In this document: in pieces, positions 1 to 10,661 of the stretch
Position numbering within the stretch: position 1 is the first letter of the stretch
Layout: every line of letters starts with the position of its first letter
Source: Rhizobium sp. ZPR4
GTDB lineage: Bacteria; Pseudomonadota; Alphaproteobacteria; Rhizobiales; Rhizobiaceae
Direction of reading: 5' to 3'
NCBI RefSeq assembly: GCF_040215725.1
Contig: NZ_CP157969.1
Location: forward strand, 806,001 to 870,000
DNA length: 64,000 bases
The notes under the pieces: generated by a model
What the model was told of the DNA's origin: nothing
Database searches by the model: none
What the model saw: the letters and a program-made list of their open reading frames with translations, nothing else
Translations under genes and position numbers: made by a program

Positions 1-85
1 CATCGAACGGCTCAAGCCCCAATGCCGCCCGCACGGCGCGATCGCGCAGCTCGGATGAATGGAGGTCATGGGGTTCATTCGGCAT
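1..85 (-). CDS. Partial CDS, N-terminus of a probable amidohydrolase
   Basis: The first 28 codons are visible and the gene runs off the left edge. The ATG at 85-83 has an AGGGAG ribosome site and overlaps the end of the upstream LacI-type gene by 11 bases in another frame, which suggests translational coupling. The peptide starts MPNEPHDLHSSELRDRAVRA and continues into ALGLEPFD. An 'RAA.G..PFDLLI' stretch leading into the first strand is familiar from adenine-deaminase-type amidohydrolases, but no catalytic residue lies inside the window. Reading frame and start are well supported; the family is a guess. Confidence 0.55.
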   Translation of the reverse strand, partial: MPNEPHDLHSSELRDRAVRAALGLEPFD

Positions 86-1073
86 GTCTGCCTCCCTTGG
101 CAAATGCGGATGGGCGCGCGGTTGACTGTCGCACGACGAGTTCCGTCGGGAATATTCCGCTGGTCCCGGTTTCCCCAGCAACGAAGGCGAGCGCATGGTT
201 CGCCACCGCTTCCAGATCCTGCCGGACAGTGGTGAGCGGTGGAGAGACGATTTGCGCCCACATCAGATCATCGAAACCGGTGAGCGACATGTCTTCCGGG
301 ATGCTGTAGCCCCTGTCTTTGACGGCAATGGCAAAGCCGATGGCGAGAGCGTCATAGGCGGCTGCGCAGGCTGTAAAGTGCTGTAGATGAAGCTCGCGGC
401 CGAGGGCGCTGCCGGCGTCGAAAGTTGCATCGCTATGTCGCAATGTCGGTTCGACGCCTGCTTGACGGAAAATTTCGCACATTCCCCCGACGCGCTCGTG
501 CGCCACCAGCGAATTCTCTGGGCCGGCGAGGATAAGAAGCCGGTCATGACCGAACTCGAGCAGATGGCGGGCGATGAGACGTCCACCCTCGCGGTGATCG
601 CTGGCGGCGACATTGCCTGTTGTGGCGGCGCTGTCGATGACGGCGACCGGCACCGTAACATCCTCGGGCATAACGGTCGTGCCGCGCGTCGGGATCACGA
701 TCAGCGCATCGACGCCGCGGGCGATCATGGTTCTGATTTCGAAATCCTGCTGCCGGGCGTCGCCTTGGCTGTCGCCGATCAGGACGGCGAGATCGCGCTG
801 CTTTGCCGCGCGTTCGATGGCCTGGGCAAAGGCAGGAAACAGGGGTTGCCCGATGTTCGGGACCAGCAGGCCGACCGTATTGCTCCGGCCGGTGCGCAAC
901 GCGCGCGCCGTATGGTCAGGCACATAGCCGAGCCTGTCTGCTTCCAGACGAATCTGCGCCGCAAGGGCTGAAGACACCCGCCCCGTACCGCGAAGGGCAT
1001 TGGAGACCGTCGCCGTGGAGACACCCAGCTTGGTTGCGATTTCGCGAATGGAAGAAGGACGTGCCTGGCTCAT
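75..1073 (-). CDS. LacI-family transcriptional regulator
   Basis: A 332-residue protein of normal LacI/GalR length. Residues 9-34 form the LacI helix-turn-helix (IREIATKLGVSTATVSNALR), followed by the hinge and a periplasmic-binding-protein-like ligand domain (VGLLVPNIGQPLFP near 68; TGFDDLMWAQIVSPPLTTV near 275). It probably represses its own promoter and the downstream gene that overlaps its stop codon, because a perfect palindrome with a central CG lies 20 bases upstream of its start. The effector is unknown; the neighbouring genes suggest a nucleoside, base or sugar. The family is certain, the target is inferred. Confidence 0.93.
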   Translation of the reverse strand: MSQARPSSIREIATKLGVSTATVSNALRGTGRVSSALAAQIRLEADRLGYVPDHTARALRTGRSNTVGLLVPNIGQPLFPAFAQAIERAAKQRDLAVLIGDSQGDARQQDFEIRTMIARGVDALIVIPTRGTTVMPEDVTVPVAVIDSAATTGNVAASDHREGGRLIARHLLEFGHDRLLILAGPENSLVAHERVGGMCEIFRQAGVEPTLRHSDATFDAGSALGRELHLQHFTACAAAYDALAIGFAIAVKDRGYSIPEDMSLTGFDDLMWAQIVSPPLTTVRQDLEAVANHALAFVAGETGTSGIFPTELVVRQSTARPSAFAKGGRHAE

Positions 1074-1093
1074 TCAAGAGTCCACTCTGATTT

Positions 1094-1117
1094 CTTTGAT
1101 TAAACGATTAATCAAAG
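1094..1117. promoter_or_regulatory. Palindromic LacI-type operator
   Basis: Perfect inverted repeat with 10-base arms CTTTGATTAA (1094-1103) and TTAATCAAAG (1108-1117) around ACGA, so the dyad axis falls on a CpG as in typical LacI-family operators. It sits 20 bases upstream of the LacI-type gene that ends at 75, consistent with autorepression. Confidence 0.7.
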
Positions 1118-1209
1118 CGGTGTGCTTTTGCAAGAGTATCTTTGCAGTGCGTGGATAAAGCACGGTCTGCCGTGCTGGCGGCTGCTCAATTTACGGATGA
1201 CGAAGGGCG

Positions 1210-3042
<1,833 letters not shown>

Positions 3043-3074
3043 GCTTGTTCCCTTCTCGCGTTCCCTGCCACAGC

Positions 3075-4271
3075 TCAATCGGGCCAGTTCAGCATGCCAT
3101 CGAAGCGATGCCGGCTGCGGTTTTCGATCGGCGTTGCGATGATCTCGTTCGAGGCGCGCGCTTTGTCGAGTTCCTCGGCAAGCCGCGTTGCGACGATCGT
3201 CTCCTGGCCGGGATGCAGGTTGCATGGGTCGAGATAGAAGTAGTGATGCTCTACCTCATGATCCCGTACGATGATCGGCGGGTTGCCGCGGCTGAGTGCT
3301 GCGGCGAGATCCCAGGCGCTGATATGCGCCTCGGGCGCCGAGATGATGACTCGCATGCGGTCGAGCGGGTTGTCGGTGGGGTCAGGCTCGATCAGGGCGG
3401 TAACGCCGGGACGGCCGTCGAGAGTCCGCTTCCACAGGTTCAGATAGCCGGTCTCGCGTTCGCGGATGCCGGCGTCATCGCGCTTTTCCCAGGCCTCCAG
3501 CGCCGCCATGGTGCCATAGATACTTTCCTTGCCGACCTTCATGCCGCGGCCGATGCCCATGTTCTGCAGGAAGGCGTTGCGCACCAGCTCCTTCTTGCCG
3601 GCGACGATGCCGGAGGTCGGGCCGCCGAGGAACTTATGGCCGGAATAGAGCACGATGTCGGCACCCTGAGCGAGAAAAAGCTCGAGGTCATATTCCGAAG
3701 CCGCATCGACGATGACGGGAACGCCCTTGGCATGGGCGATCTCGACGAATTCGGTGAGGTGCAGCAGGCCGTAATCGACCACATGATGAGATATGACATA
3801 GACGGCGGCGGCCGTTTTCTCGGTGATGGCGTTTTCCATATGGAAGCGGTGCGTCGACGTCGCCTGACCGATCAGGACGACCTTGCCGCCGGCAAGGCGG
3901 ATTGCCTGATCCACCGGCGCACCGTAGCTCACCACATGGCCCATCTGCACGATGACTTCGTTCTTGTCCGGAGCGATATCGGGTAGTTTCTCGATGGCGA
4001 GAAGGTTGTTGCCGGTAATGGCGCCGGCGACTGCAAGGCTGATGCCCGAGGAGCAGGATGCCGTCACGAAGCCCGCCTCGCCACCCGTCAGCCGCGCGAT
4101 GACGGCGCTTGCCTTGCGCTGGAGATCGTTGACCTCCACGAATTGCGGCAGGATTGCTGCCATTGCTGCAATGGCTTCGGGCACGACGATCGACGCGCCG
4201 AGGCTGGTCATGGTGCCTGATACGTTGATGACGGGCCTCAGGCCGATTTTGCTGCGGATATCATCGGACAT
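3075..4271 (-). CDS. SelA-like PLP-dependent enzyme (lyase/aminotransferase fold)
   Basis: A 398-residue protein related to selenocysteine synthase (SelA) and the DgaE/YhfS-type PLP enzymes. It is shorter than true SelA and has no visible tRNA-binding part. The PLP lysine is K213 in [14 protein letters not shown], with the cofactor aspartate in VIVDAASE near 189. Relatives carry out ammonia elimination from amino sugar acids or amino acids. With a RidA deaminase and an amidohydrolase in the same cluster, an eliminating lyase that releases an enamine is plausible here. The ATG at 4271 follows GGAGAG with good spacing; a longer start at 4310 lacks such a site. The substrate is unknown. Confidence 0.85.
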   Translation of the reverse strand: MSDDIRSKIGLRPVINVSGTMTSLGASIVVPEAIAAMAAILPQFVEVNDLQRKASAVIARLTGGEAGFVTASCSSGISLAVAGAITGNNLLAIEKLPDIAPDKNEVIVQMGHVVSYGAPVDQAIRLAGGKVVLIGQATSTHRFHMENAITEKTAAAVYVISHHVVDYGLLHLTEFVEIAHAKGVPVIVDAASEYDLELFLAQGADIVLYSGHKFLGGPTSGIVAGKKELVRNAFLQNMGIGRGMKVGKESIYGTMAALEAWEKRDDAGIRERETGYLNLWKRTLDGRPGVTALIEPDPTDNPLDRMRVIISAPEAHISAWDLAAALSRGNPPIIVRDHEVEHHYFYLDPCNLHPGQETIVATRLAEELDKARASNEIIATPIENRSRHRFDGMLNWPD

Positions 4272-4314
4272 TCTATCTCTCCAAAGTGACGACTGACTGC
4301 CGATTGCCATCGAC

Positions 4315-4340
4315 AGCTATACCATAGTAATGTAATAGCT
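4315..4340. promoter_or_regulatory. Inverted repeat in divergent IclR / SelA-like promoter region
   Basis: Arms AGCTAT (4315-4320) and ATAGCT (4335-4340) are separated by 14 AT-rich bases. The element lies in the 96-base gap between the divergent IclR gene and the SelA-like gene, so it is a reasonable binding site for the IclR regulator. Confidence 0.4.
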
Positions 4341-4367
4341 TCTCGAAATCTCACGAGGAGCGTTGAT

Positions 4368-5201
4368 TTGGACGCCAAGACTCTACTCGCCGCACTCCCT
4401 GAAGACGTCGATTCCCCGGGGGAAACGGAAGCCAAAGGCGTACGCCGTTCGCGCGTAAGCGGCATCGACCGCGCGCTGCAGGTGATCGATTATCTCTATG
4501 AAACCGGCGCACCGGCTGGAGCCTATGCGATTGCCAAGGCGATCAAGGCGCCTCTTTCTACTGTCTATGTGATCATCGACGATCTGGTCGAAAAGAACAT
4601 GCTCGGCCGCAATGCCGACGGCTCCGTCTGGCTCGGGGCGCGTCTTTATCATTACGGTCTCGCCTATGCCCGGTCGTTGGATTTCATGAGCGTCGCTACC
4701 CGCGAAATGCACGACCTTTGCCGACAGGCGAGCGAGACGGTGCAGGTCTGCGGCCGCGACGGCGACAACATGCTTGTGCTGGCGATGGCGGACGGACCAA
4801 GCCATTTCCAGGTCGCCTCTCGCGTCGGAACGCGCGTGCCGCTCAACTGGACGGCCTCCGGCCGGCTTCTCGTCGGCCACTTGCCGGAAGACGAGAGGAT
4901 CGAGCTTTTCAAGCGCTGTGCCCGTACCTCGCCGACCGGCCGGGCCGAGGTCGATGCCGGTGTACTCTCCGATGCCGCGGGCAAGGCTTTTGAAGAGCGC
5001 TTGTCGGTTCAGGTGGCGGAGTCCGATTATGCGGTTGCCTGCATCGCCTCGCCGGTCGTGGACCGGGACGGCCAGTGTGTCGCGACCATTTCGATCGTGC
5101 TGCCGGAACAGAAAGTCTTTTCCGACGGCAACCATTATGGCGAGCAGGTACGCGCGGCTGCCGAGCGGATCGAAAAGTTGATGGGCTGGCGCAACCACTG
5201 A
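4368..5201 (+). CDS. IclR-family transcriptional regulator
   Basis: A 277-residue regulator with an N-terminal winged helix (GIDRALQVIDYLYETGAPAG, then AIAKAIKAPLSTVYVIIDDL) at roughly 30-85 and a C-terminal IclR effector domain (ASRVGTRVPLNWTASGRLLV near 155). It starts with TTG at 4368, seven bases after a strong GAGGAG; no ATG fits. It is inserted, in opposite orientation, between the RidA gene and the SelA-like gene of the catabolic cluster, which makes it the likely local regulator. The inducer would be the imported substrate or its deacylated product. Family assignment is firm, target genes are inferred from position. Confidence 0.93.
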   Translation: MDAKTLLAALPEDVDSPGETEAKGVRRSRVSGIDRALQVIDYLYETGAPAGAYAIAKAIKAPLSTVYVIIDDLVEKNMLGRNADGSVWLGARLYHYGLAYARSLDFMSVATREMHDLCRQASETVQVCGRDGDNMLVLAMADGPSHFQVASRVGTRVPLNWTASGRLLVGHLPEDERIELFKRCARTSPTGRAEVDAGVLSDAAGKAFEERLSVQVAESDYAVACIASPVVDRDGQCVATISIVLPEQKVFSDGNHYGEQVRAAAERIEKLMGWRNH

Positions 5202-5211
5202 ACACGTCTCC

Positions 5212-5709
5212 TCAGTCGTTAAGCGAGACGATCGCTTCGATTTCGACCGTGATGTTGCCGGGCAGCGAGCCAAACCCAACGGCCGAGCGGGCATGCTGGC
5301 CCGCTTCGCCGAAGACCTCGATAAACAGGTCTGAGCAGCCGTTGATGACGCTTGGATGATCCTCGAAATGCGGCACGGCGTTGACCATGCCGAGCAGCTT
5401 CACCACCCGCTTCACCCGGGAGAGATCGCCGAGCGCGCCGTGCATGACGGCAAGCAGGTTGATGCCCGTCAGCCGTGCGTGCTGATAGGCCCGGTCGACG
5501 CCGACGTCACCGCCGACCTTGCCGGAATGAAGATGGCCGTCCAGCTCCCGTGGCCCCTGGCCCGATAGATAGAGTACGTTGCCTTCACGGACATGGGTCA
5601 CGAAGTTGGCGATCGGTGGCGGCGGCGGTGGAAGCTCGATCCCGAGCGCAGCCAGTCGCTGGTAAGGTGTTTGCGCTGCTGAAGCGGCCTGTGTTGGGGA
5701 CGTGTTCAC
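5212..5709 (-). CDS. RidA/YjgF-family protein (enamine/imine deaminase)
   Basis: A 165-residue member of the RidA family, with the motifs LYLSGQGP, GDVGVDRAYQHARLTGINLL and SLPGNITVEIEAIV. Family members hydrolyse reactive enamines or imines released by PLP enzymes to keto acids and ammonia. Length and the G.....AY..AR pattern match the longer YjgF-like RidA subgroup. I chose the GTG at 5709, preceded by AGGAG, because the open frame above it overlaps the amidohydrolase gene. The RidA catalytic arginine of the core subfamily is not obvious, so this may be a variant with a different reaction. It is co-directional with the amidohydrolase 34 bases upstream. Confidence 0.88.
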   Translation of the reverse strand: MNTSPTQAASAAQTPYQRLAALGIELPPPPPPIANFVTHVREGNVLYLSGQGPRELDGHLHSGKVGGDVGVDRAYQHARLTGINLLAVMHGALGDLSRVKRVVKLLGMVNAVPHFEDHPSVINGCSDLFIEVFGEAGQHARSAVGFGSLPGNITVEIEAIVSLND

Positions 5710-5743
5710 GTATGCTCCTGCTATGCGATCCTTGGTGTTTCGA

Positions 5744-6952
5744 TTAGCGCCACGAATAACCGTGGCTGTGGCGGACAAGCTTGCGCGCGCGCGGTATGTA
5801 GCGGCTGGCGGCAATCGCCTCCGCGCCGATCACTGCGTAACGCGGCTCGAACAGCTTGCTCAGGCGCGAGACGTCGCCGTTTGAATCGGTGGCTTCTAGA
5901 TCCGCATCCACCAGGTCGAAGATGGTGAAGTCGGCGCGCTCGCCGACCGACAGCCGGTTTTCCATCGAAAGCTTGATGACCGAGGCCGGCGCATGGGTGA
6001 CGGCATCCACAACCTTGTCGAACGGCATGCCGACCGAGAGCAGCTTGGACATGGTGGTCGCGAGATCCCAGACCGGGAAGTTCATCGAATGCCCGTGGAG
6101 GTCGGTTGAGATCGAATAGGGCAGCAGGCCGCGCTTGATCGCCGCTTCCGCGACCTTGAAGGAGAAGGAGGCGCCTCCATGGCCGATATCGAGCCGGATG
6201 CCTTCGCCGGCGCAACGTTCGGCGAGATTGTAGAGGTCCTCGTCCTCCATGATGCTCGAACCGGCCTTACCATTGAAACAGTGCGTGACGACGTCGCCCG
6301 GTCCAAGGATTTCGAGCACTTCGTCGTAGAGCGCCGGCGGCTCGCCGACATGCACCATCATCGGCACTTTCAGGATCTTGGCGATCTTCTTGCCGAGCTT
6401 GACGGGCGTTACCCCCCAGGAGCCGGTGATGACGTGGCTGGCACGGACCTTGATGCCGACGATGTGCTCGCTGTTCTCAGCATAGCATTCGAGGATGCGG
6501 TCGAGGTCGATATCCTTGATATCGCGCAATTCTGGAACGCGATTGCAAGCAACGAGGCCGATCGAACCGAGATTGAGGAAGGCCTTGATGCGCTCCCTGG
6601 AGGGTTCGATGATATATTCGCGGAAACCATGAAAATTGGCTTCGCCGGCAGAACCTGCATCGACCAGTGTCGTGACGCCGCGCTCGGCGCCGCATTCGGA
6701 CGGGCGGATCGAGATATCAGTGCCGCCATGCCAGATATGGACGTGCAGGTCGATCCAGCCGGGCGAAACCCAGGCACCCTTGCCATCGACGCGCTCGACA
6801 TCGCCGGGAGCGGCGAGCTGCGGGCCGACAGCTGTGATCTTGCCGTCGGCGCCGATGAGGATGTCGATGACGCCGGTCGGCGTATCACTGCCGAAAGCCA
6901 TAGGCTTTACATTGGTGAGGAGGAGCGGCTTGCCCGCTTTTTCACCGGTCAT
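5744..6952 (-). CDS. Metal-dependent amidohydrolase/deacetylase
   Basis: A 402-residue amidohydrolase-superfamily TIM-barrel enzyme. All the expected metal-site residues are visible: H70 and H72 in DLHVHIWHGG, a candidate carboxylated lysine K168 in GIKVRAS, H201, H224 in THCFNGKAG and D284 in STDLHG. It resembles the group that contains Agrobacterium Atu3266 and Enterococcus EF0837, which have been associated with acyl-ester or N-acyl hydrolysis and are often beside SelA-like genes (from memory). In this cluster it probably removes an acyl group from the imported compound in the cytoplasm. Its start abuts the stop of the DppC-type permease. Confidence 0.88.
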   Translation of the reverse strand: MTGEKAGKPLLLTNVKPMAFGSDTPTGVIDILIGADGKITAVGPQLAAPGDVERVDGKGAWVSPGWIDLHVHIWHGGTDISIRPSECGAERGVTTLVDAGSAGEANFHGFREYIIEPSRERIKAFLNLGSIGLVACNRVPELRDIKDIDLDRILECYAENSEHIVGIKVRASHVITGSWGVTPVKLGKKIAKILKVPMMVHVGEPPALYDEVLEILGPGDVVTHCFNGKAGSSIMEDEDLYNLAERCAGEGIRLDIGHGGASFSFKVAEAAIKRGLLPYSISTDLHGHSMNFPVWDLATTMSKLLSVGMPFDKVVDAVTHAPASVIKLSMENRLSVGERADFTIFDLVDADLEATDSNGDVSRLSKLFEPRYAVIGAEAIAASRYIPRARKLVRHSHGYSWR

Positions 6953-7831
6953 TTACAGGTCCTTTCGAAGTCTTGGATCGAGCATGTCCCGCAGGCCGTC
7001 ACCGACCATTTGCAGCGAGAGCACGGAGAGAATGATGGCGAAGCCCGGGAAATAGGTCATCCAGTCGGCCTGGCCGATATATTGGCGGCCCGCGGCGATC
7101 ATGGTTCCCCAGGTCGGGATTTCGGGGCTGACGCCGAGGCCGAGGAAGGAGAGCCCGGCTTCGGCCAGCATCGCGCTGGCGAAGAGAAACGAGCCCTGTA
7201 CCAGGATTGGCGACAGGAGGTTTCTAAGGACGTGCCGCGTCATGATGTGAAACGTCGAGATGCCGAGAGCCTTGGCTGCCTCGACGTAAGGAAGCTCGCG
7301 GATAACAAGCGTCGAGGCGCGGACGATGCGGGCCAGCCGCGGCGCGTACACGATCGACAGCGCGACGATGACCGTCGTCAGCGATGGTCCGAGGGCTGCG
7401 ACAAGCGCGATGGCAAGCAGGATGTCGGGAAACGCCATCATCGCATCGATCAGACGGGCGATTGGCGTGTCGAGCCTCTGGAAGAAGCCGGCGAGCAGGC
7501 CGAGCGTGACGCCGATCGCTGCCGACAATGCCACTACGGCCGCCCCGACGAGCAGCGACAGCCGTCCTGCATAGATGGTGCGGGAGAAGATATCGCGGCC
7601 GAATTCGTCGGTGCCGAACCAGTAGATCTGGCTTGGCGGCTTCAACCTGTTGACGATCGAAAGTTTCGAGGGCGAGTAGGGTGCGATCCATGGGGCGAGG
7701 ATGGCAAGCAGCACGAAGATCGTCAGCACGATCAGGCCTGCGGTGACCGTCTTGCGCTTCAGAAGCCGGCGAAGGAACTTGCTCCGCTCGCTCGGCGCCT
7801 GTTTCTGTGTATCGGTTGCGATATCGGCCAT
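6953..7831 (-). CDS. Oligopeptide-type ABC permease (DppC-like)
   Basis: A 292-residue inner-membrane permease. A short cytoplasmic N-terminus with one membrane segment (VTAGLIVLTIFVLLAILAPW) is followed by the periplasmic FGTDEFGRDIFSRTIYAGR motif diagnostic of the DppC/OppC family, and then by five hydrophobic segments. The EAA loop is near ALGISTFHIMTRHVLRN. It forms the membrane channel with the DppB-type partner, whose stop codon shares bases with this start at 7831. Loss of either permease should abolish uptake of the substrate. Confidence 0.94.
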   Translation of the reverse strand: MADIATDTQKQAPSERSKFLRRLLKRKTVTAGLIVLTIFVLLAILAPWIAPYSPSKLSIVNRLKPPSQIYWFGTDEFGRDIFSRTIYAGRLSLLVGAAVVALSAAIGVTLGLLAGFFQRLDTPIARLIDAMMAFPDILLAIALVAALGPSLTTVIVALSIVYAPRLARIVRASTLVIRELPYVEAAKALGISTFHIMTRHVLRNLLSPILVQGSFLFASAMLAEAGLSFLGLGVSPEIPTWGTMIAAGRQYIGQADWMTYFPGFAIILSVLSLQMVGDGLRDMLDPRLRKDL

Positions 7832-8772
7832 CAGTAGCGTACCCTCGGATCAACCAGCAGGTAGAGCATGTCGATCGCAAAATTGATCAGGACATAGAGG
7901 CCGGCGATAACGAGCAAAGCCCCCTGGATCACCGGATAATCGCGGCGCAGCACCGCCGAGACGACGAGGCTTCCGACCCCCGGCAGGCCGAAGACGGTCT
8001 CGGTGACGACAGCGCCGGAAATCAGGACTGCGGCGGTCAGCCCAAGGACGGTGAGAATTGGAATGAGCGCGTTCTTCAGCGCATGTTTGAGGACGACGCG
8101 GCGCTCGATCAGCCCTTTCGCGCGGGCAGTGCGGATATAGTCGTCCCCGAGTACGTCGAGCATCGATGCGCGTGTGAAGCGCAAGATCAGCGCGGAGGAG
8201 ACGAGACCGAGTGCGACTGCCGGCAGCGTCAGGTGATACATGCGGTCGAGGAAGCTTGCGCCCGGTCCGCCATAGCCGGACACCGGGAAGATCCCCAGGC
8301 GCACCGCGAAGAACTGCATCAGGATGAGGCCAAGCCAGAAGCTCGGTATGCTCGCCGCGAGCATACCGATCGCCATCGAAGCCTGGTCGACGAGCGATCC
8401 GCGCCGATAGGCGGCATAAATGCCGATCGGCAGCGCGATAACGCCTGCGATGAGAAGCGAGAACAGCGTCAGGAAAAAGGTCGGCTCGGCGCGTTCAAGA
8501 AGTGCGGAGGAGACCGGAATATTGAGAAAGATCGACTGACCGAGATCGCCCTTCAACAACTGCCCGACATAGAACAGGTATTGGATGAAGATGGATTGGT
8601 CGAGGCCAAGCCGGGTGCGAAGTTCGGCAATATCCTGCGCGGTCGCATCCGGGCCGAGCATGACGGCGGCCGGATCGCCAGGGGTCACGCGCACGATCAC
8701 GAAGACGATCGTGACGACGAGAAACATCACGACGATCATGCCCGCAAGACGTTGAAGAATGTAGCGTATCAT
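7831..8772 (-). CDS. Oligopeptide-type ABC permease (DppB-like)
   Basis: A 313-residue membrane protein starting MIRYILQRLAGMIVVMFLVV, the usual first transmembrane helix of DppB/OppB permeases, followed by VIVRVTPGDPAAVML, the conserved periplasmic motif. The EAA loop is YIRTARAKGLIERRVVLKHA. An upstream ATG at 8844 would add 24 charged residues encoded by a repeat element, so the ATG at 8772 is preferred, although its ribosome site is weak. It overlaps the DppC-type gene by one base. Confidence 0.93.
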   Translation of the reverse strand: MIRYILQRLAGMIVVMFLVVTIVFVIVRVTPGDPAAVMLGPDATAQDIAELRTRLGLDQSIFIQYLFYVGQLLKGDLGQSIFLNIPVSSALLERAEPTFFLTLFSLLIAGVIALPIGIYAAYRRGSLVDQASMAIGMLAASIPSFWLGLILMQFFAVRLGIFPVSGYGGPGASFLDRMYHLTLPAVALGLVSSALILRFTRASMLDVLGDDYIRTARAKGLIERRVVLKHALKNALIPILTVLGLTAAVLISGAVVTETVFGLPGVGSLVVSAVLRRDYPVIQGALLVIAGLYVLINFAIDMLYLLVDPRVRY

Positions 8773-8785
8773 TGCGTCGGTTCCC

Positions 8786-8889
8786 AGAGTGGTTCCGCTT
8801 TTCTTCGAATCGCGGAACCACTCTATTTCTTTGTTCTCTCGCAATTCCGGACGGAAAACCGCTGCACACTTTTCCTGGAATAGCTCTAG
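8786..8889. repeat. Dispersed palindromic intergenic repeat (RIME-like), copy 1
   Basis: A perfect palindrome, AGAGTGGTTCCGC (8786-8798) paired with GCGGAACCACTCT (8812-8824), is followed by a conserved tail containing CTCTATTTCTTTGTT and CGCAATTC. The same arrangement occurs in the opposite orientation at 20475-20554. It lies between the binding-protein gene and the DppB-type permease. I associate this sequence family with mosaic intergenic repeats of rhizobia. Confidence 0.75.
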
Positions 8890-8914
8890 GTCCGCAAACG
8901 GACAGGATCGGTAA

Positions 8915-8940
8915 CGGGCGCCGGCCGTAGCCGGCGCCCG
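8915..8940 (-). terminator. Very strong stem-loop after the binding-protein gene
   Basis: An 11-base perfect stem, CGGGCGCCGGC (8915-8925) with GCCGGCGCCCG (8930-8940), and a four-base loop, 16 bases beyond the stop codon of the binding-protein gene. No U-tract follows, so it is more likely a 3' mRNA stabiliser or partial attenuator than a full terminator. It would favour high expression of the binding protein over the permeases. Confidence 0.6.
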
Positions 8941-8955
8941 AGCGCCTTGGGAGGC

Positions 8956-10482
8956 TTATTTCTTGATCGATGCATTCCAGAAGTAGGGCCATGGCGCCGG
9001 GTCGACGCCTTGAAGCTTGGTGGAGATCGCCGCAACGGCGTTGAAGTCGCCGATCTTCATCATGGGAGCTTCGTCATAGATGGTCTTTTGAACGTTTGCC
9101 CAAAGCTCGATACGTTTCTTGGGATCGACCTCGGTGTTGAACGCGTCGATTGCCGCCTTGCTTGTCGGCGTCGTCCACCAGCCGGGAGAACTTGGCGACA
9201 GCGTGCCGATCAGCGCCGGTTCCGGCAGGAAGGGGCTGTGGCTGATGTAGATGTCCCACAGCGCCTTGTCGGTGCGGCGCTGGGTGAGTGTTGCCCAGTC
9301 GACCACTTGAAGGTCGACCGTGAAGCCCGCCTGTTTCAGATATTCGGCCGCGACCTGCGCCATCTTGTAGTGGAATTCGTATTGGCGGCTGGTCAGGATG
9401 CGGATCGGTTCGCCCTTATAGCCCGCGGCCTTGGCGGCAGCGGCAGCGCCTTCCGGATCGGCGATGTTGTAGTTGCCCTTGACGCCGGCATCCGTGCTCC
9501 AGGTATAGGGGGCAGGGTACATATTGCCGTCGACTGTATAGAAATTCGTGCTGCCGAAGGCCGCTGCCAGCATATCCTCCATGCTGAGCGCCTGACGGAT
9601 CGCCTTGCGGATCGCGATATTCTTCGTGATGCCGTCGGCGGTATTGAAGACGAAGACCGGATAGCCAAACGGCTTCAGGAGCAGCGGCTGGGTTGCCGAG
9701 GAGGACTTCAGCTTGTCGAAGGATTCGACCGGAAGACTGTCGATGTAGTCGTACTGACCGGAAATGGCCGCCTCGACGCGGGTATTGGCATCGGGAACCG
9801 GAACGAAGCGGATTTCGTCGAGATATTGATGGCGGGCGCCGCCGTAACCGTTGCTTTCGCCATCGCGCGGTTTGTAGCCGTCGAAGCGCACCAGCTGGAT
9901 ATATTGGTCGGGCTTGCGCTCCTTCAGCATGTAGGGGCCGGTGCCGATGAAGTCGGTCATCGTGTCCGCCTGCTTGCTGGCCGGAATGATGATGGCGGCG
10001 GAGTTGTTGAAGGCAAGCAGCGAGGTGAGCGGGGCGTAGGGTTGCTTCAGCTTGATGATGACAGTTGTCGGATCCTGGGCGGTGATCGATTCAATGAAGC
10101 CGCCCGCCTGCTTACCGCGCGACGCCAGCTTGATCCAGCGGTTGAGCGAGGCGACCACGTCGTTGGAGGTCATGACGCTGCCGTCGTGGAACTTGATGCC
10201 GGTTCTGAGCTTGATCGTGTAGGTTTTGCCGTCGGCGCTGATCTCGGGCAGACTTTCGGCAAGCAGCGGCGTGACATTCCAGCTCTTGTCGAAGGTGTAG
10301 AGCGTTTCGAAGATGTGCTGCGTGACGATTCCGACGAGATCGGCCGTGGAGGTCATTGGATCGAGCGTCGGCGGCTCGCCGATCGTTGCGACGTTGATGA
10401 CGCCGCCTTTTTCCTGGGCCATCAATAGCGAGGGGGCTGCAATCAAGGCAGCCGCAATCAGCAAGCTGGCACTTAGCTTCAT
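8956..10482 (-). CDS. Oligopeptide-type ABC substrate-binding protein (DppA-like)
   Basis: A 508-residue periplasmic binding protein (SBP family 5). It has a signal peptide (MKLSASLLIAAALIAAPSLL, cleaved near residue 22 after MAQ), then TIGEPPTLDPMTSTADL and the family motif LAESLPEISADGKTYTIKLRTGIKFHDG near 75-105. It is the first gene of the minus-strand catabolic operon and would define which compound enters. SBP5 proteins bind peptides, but also opines, amino sugars and nickel chelates, so an N-acylated amino acid or amino sugar acid is possible. A strong hairpin and a repeat separate it from the permease genes. Confidence 0.93.
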   Translation of the reverse strand: MKLSASLLIAAALIAAPSLLMAQEKGGVINVATIGEPPTLDPMTSTADLVGIVTQHIFETLYTFDKSWNVTPLLAESLPEISADGKTYTIKLRTGIKFHDGSVMTSNDVVASLNRWIKLASRGKQAGGFIESITAQDPTTVIIKLKQPYAPLTSLLAFNNSAAIIIPASKQADTMTDFIGTGPYMLKERKPDQYIQLVRFDGYKPRDGESNGYGGARHQYLDEIRFVPVPDANTRVEAAISGQYDYIDSLPVESFDKLKSSSATQPLLLKPFGYPVFVFNTADGITKNIAIRKAIRQALSMEDMLAAAFGSTNFYTVDGNMYPAPYTWSTDAGVKGNYNIADPEGAAAAAKAAGYKGEPIRILTSRQYEFHYKMAQVAAEYLKQAGFTVDLQVVDWATLTQRRTDKALWDIYISHSPFLPEPALIGTLSPSSPGWWTTPTSKAAIDAFNTEVDPKKRIELWANVQKTIYDEAPMMKIGDFNAVAAISTKLQGVDPAPWPYFWNASIKK

Positions 10483-10512
10483 TGATATTCTCCCATTTAT
10501 GTTCCACAGTTA

Positions 10513-10534
10513 TGTTATATAGAATTTTATAACA
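10513..10534. promoter_or_regulatory. Inverted repeat upstream of the DppA-like gene
   Basis: Arms TGTTATA (10513-10519) and TATAACA (10528-10534), separated by eight bases, lie 30 bases upstream of the binding-protein start. The size fits a winged-helix dimer site. The IclR protein encoded at 4368 is the best local candidate, although its own promoter carries a different-looking repeat. Confidence 0.45.
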
Positions 10535-10661
10535 GAATACAGGACACGCGCGGGCTGTCAATGGCAGCAAAAACAAGACCGCATAGGCTCGAATGCAAAC
10601 AGGTTCAGTCTTGCCGAAATACTTTGGTCGGAGCAGATTGCAGCGATAGAGGAGATAGTGC

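Noticed and set aside
6179..7837. A 552-codon open frame on the plus strand
   Set aside because: It is antisense to the amidohydrolase and DppC-type genes, has a biased, charged composition without any domain, and arises from GC-rich third positions.
8947..10428. A 493-codon open frame on the plus strand
   Set aside because: It mirrors the DppA-like gene on the other strand; the minus-strand product has a signal peptide and family motifs.
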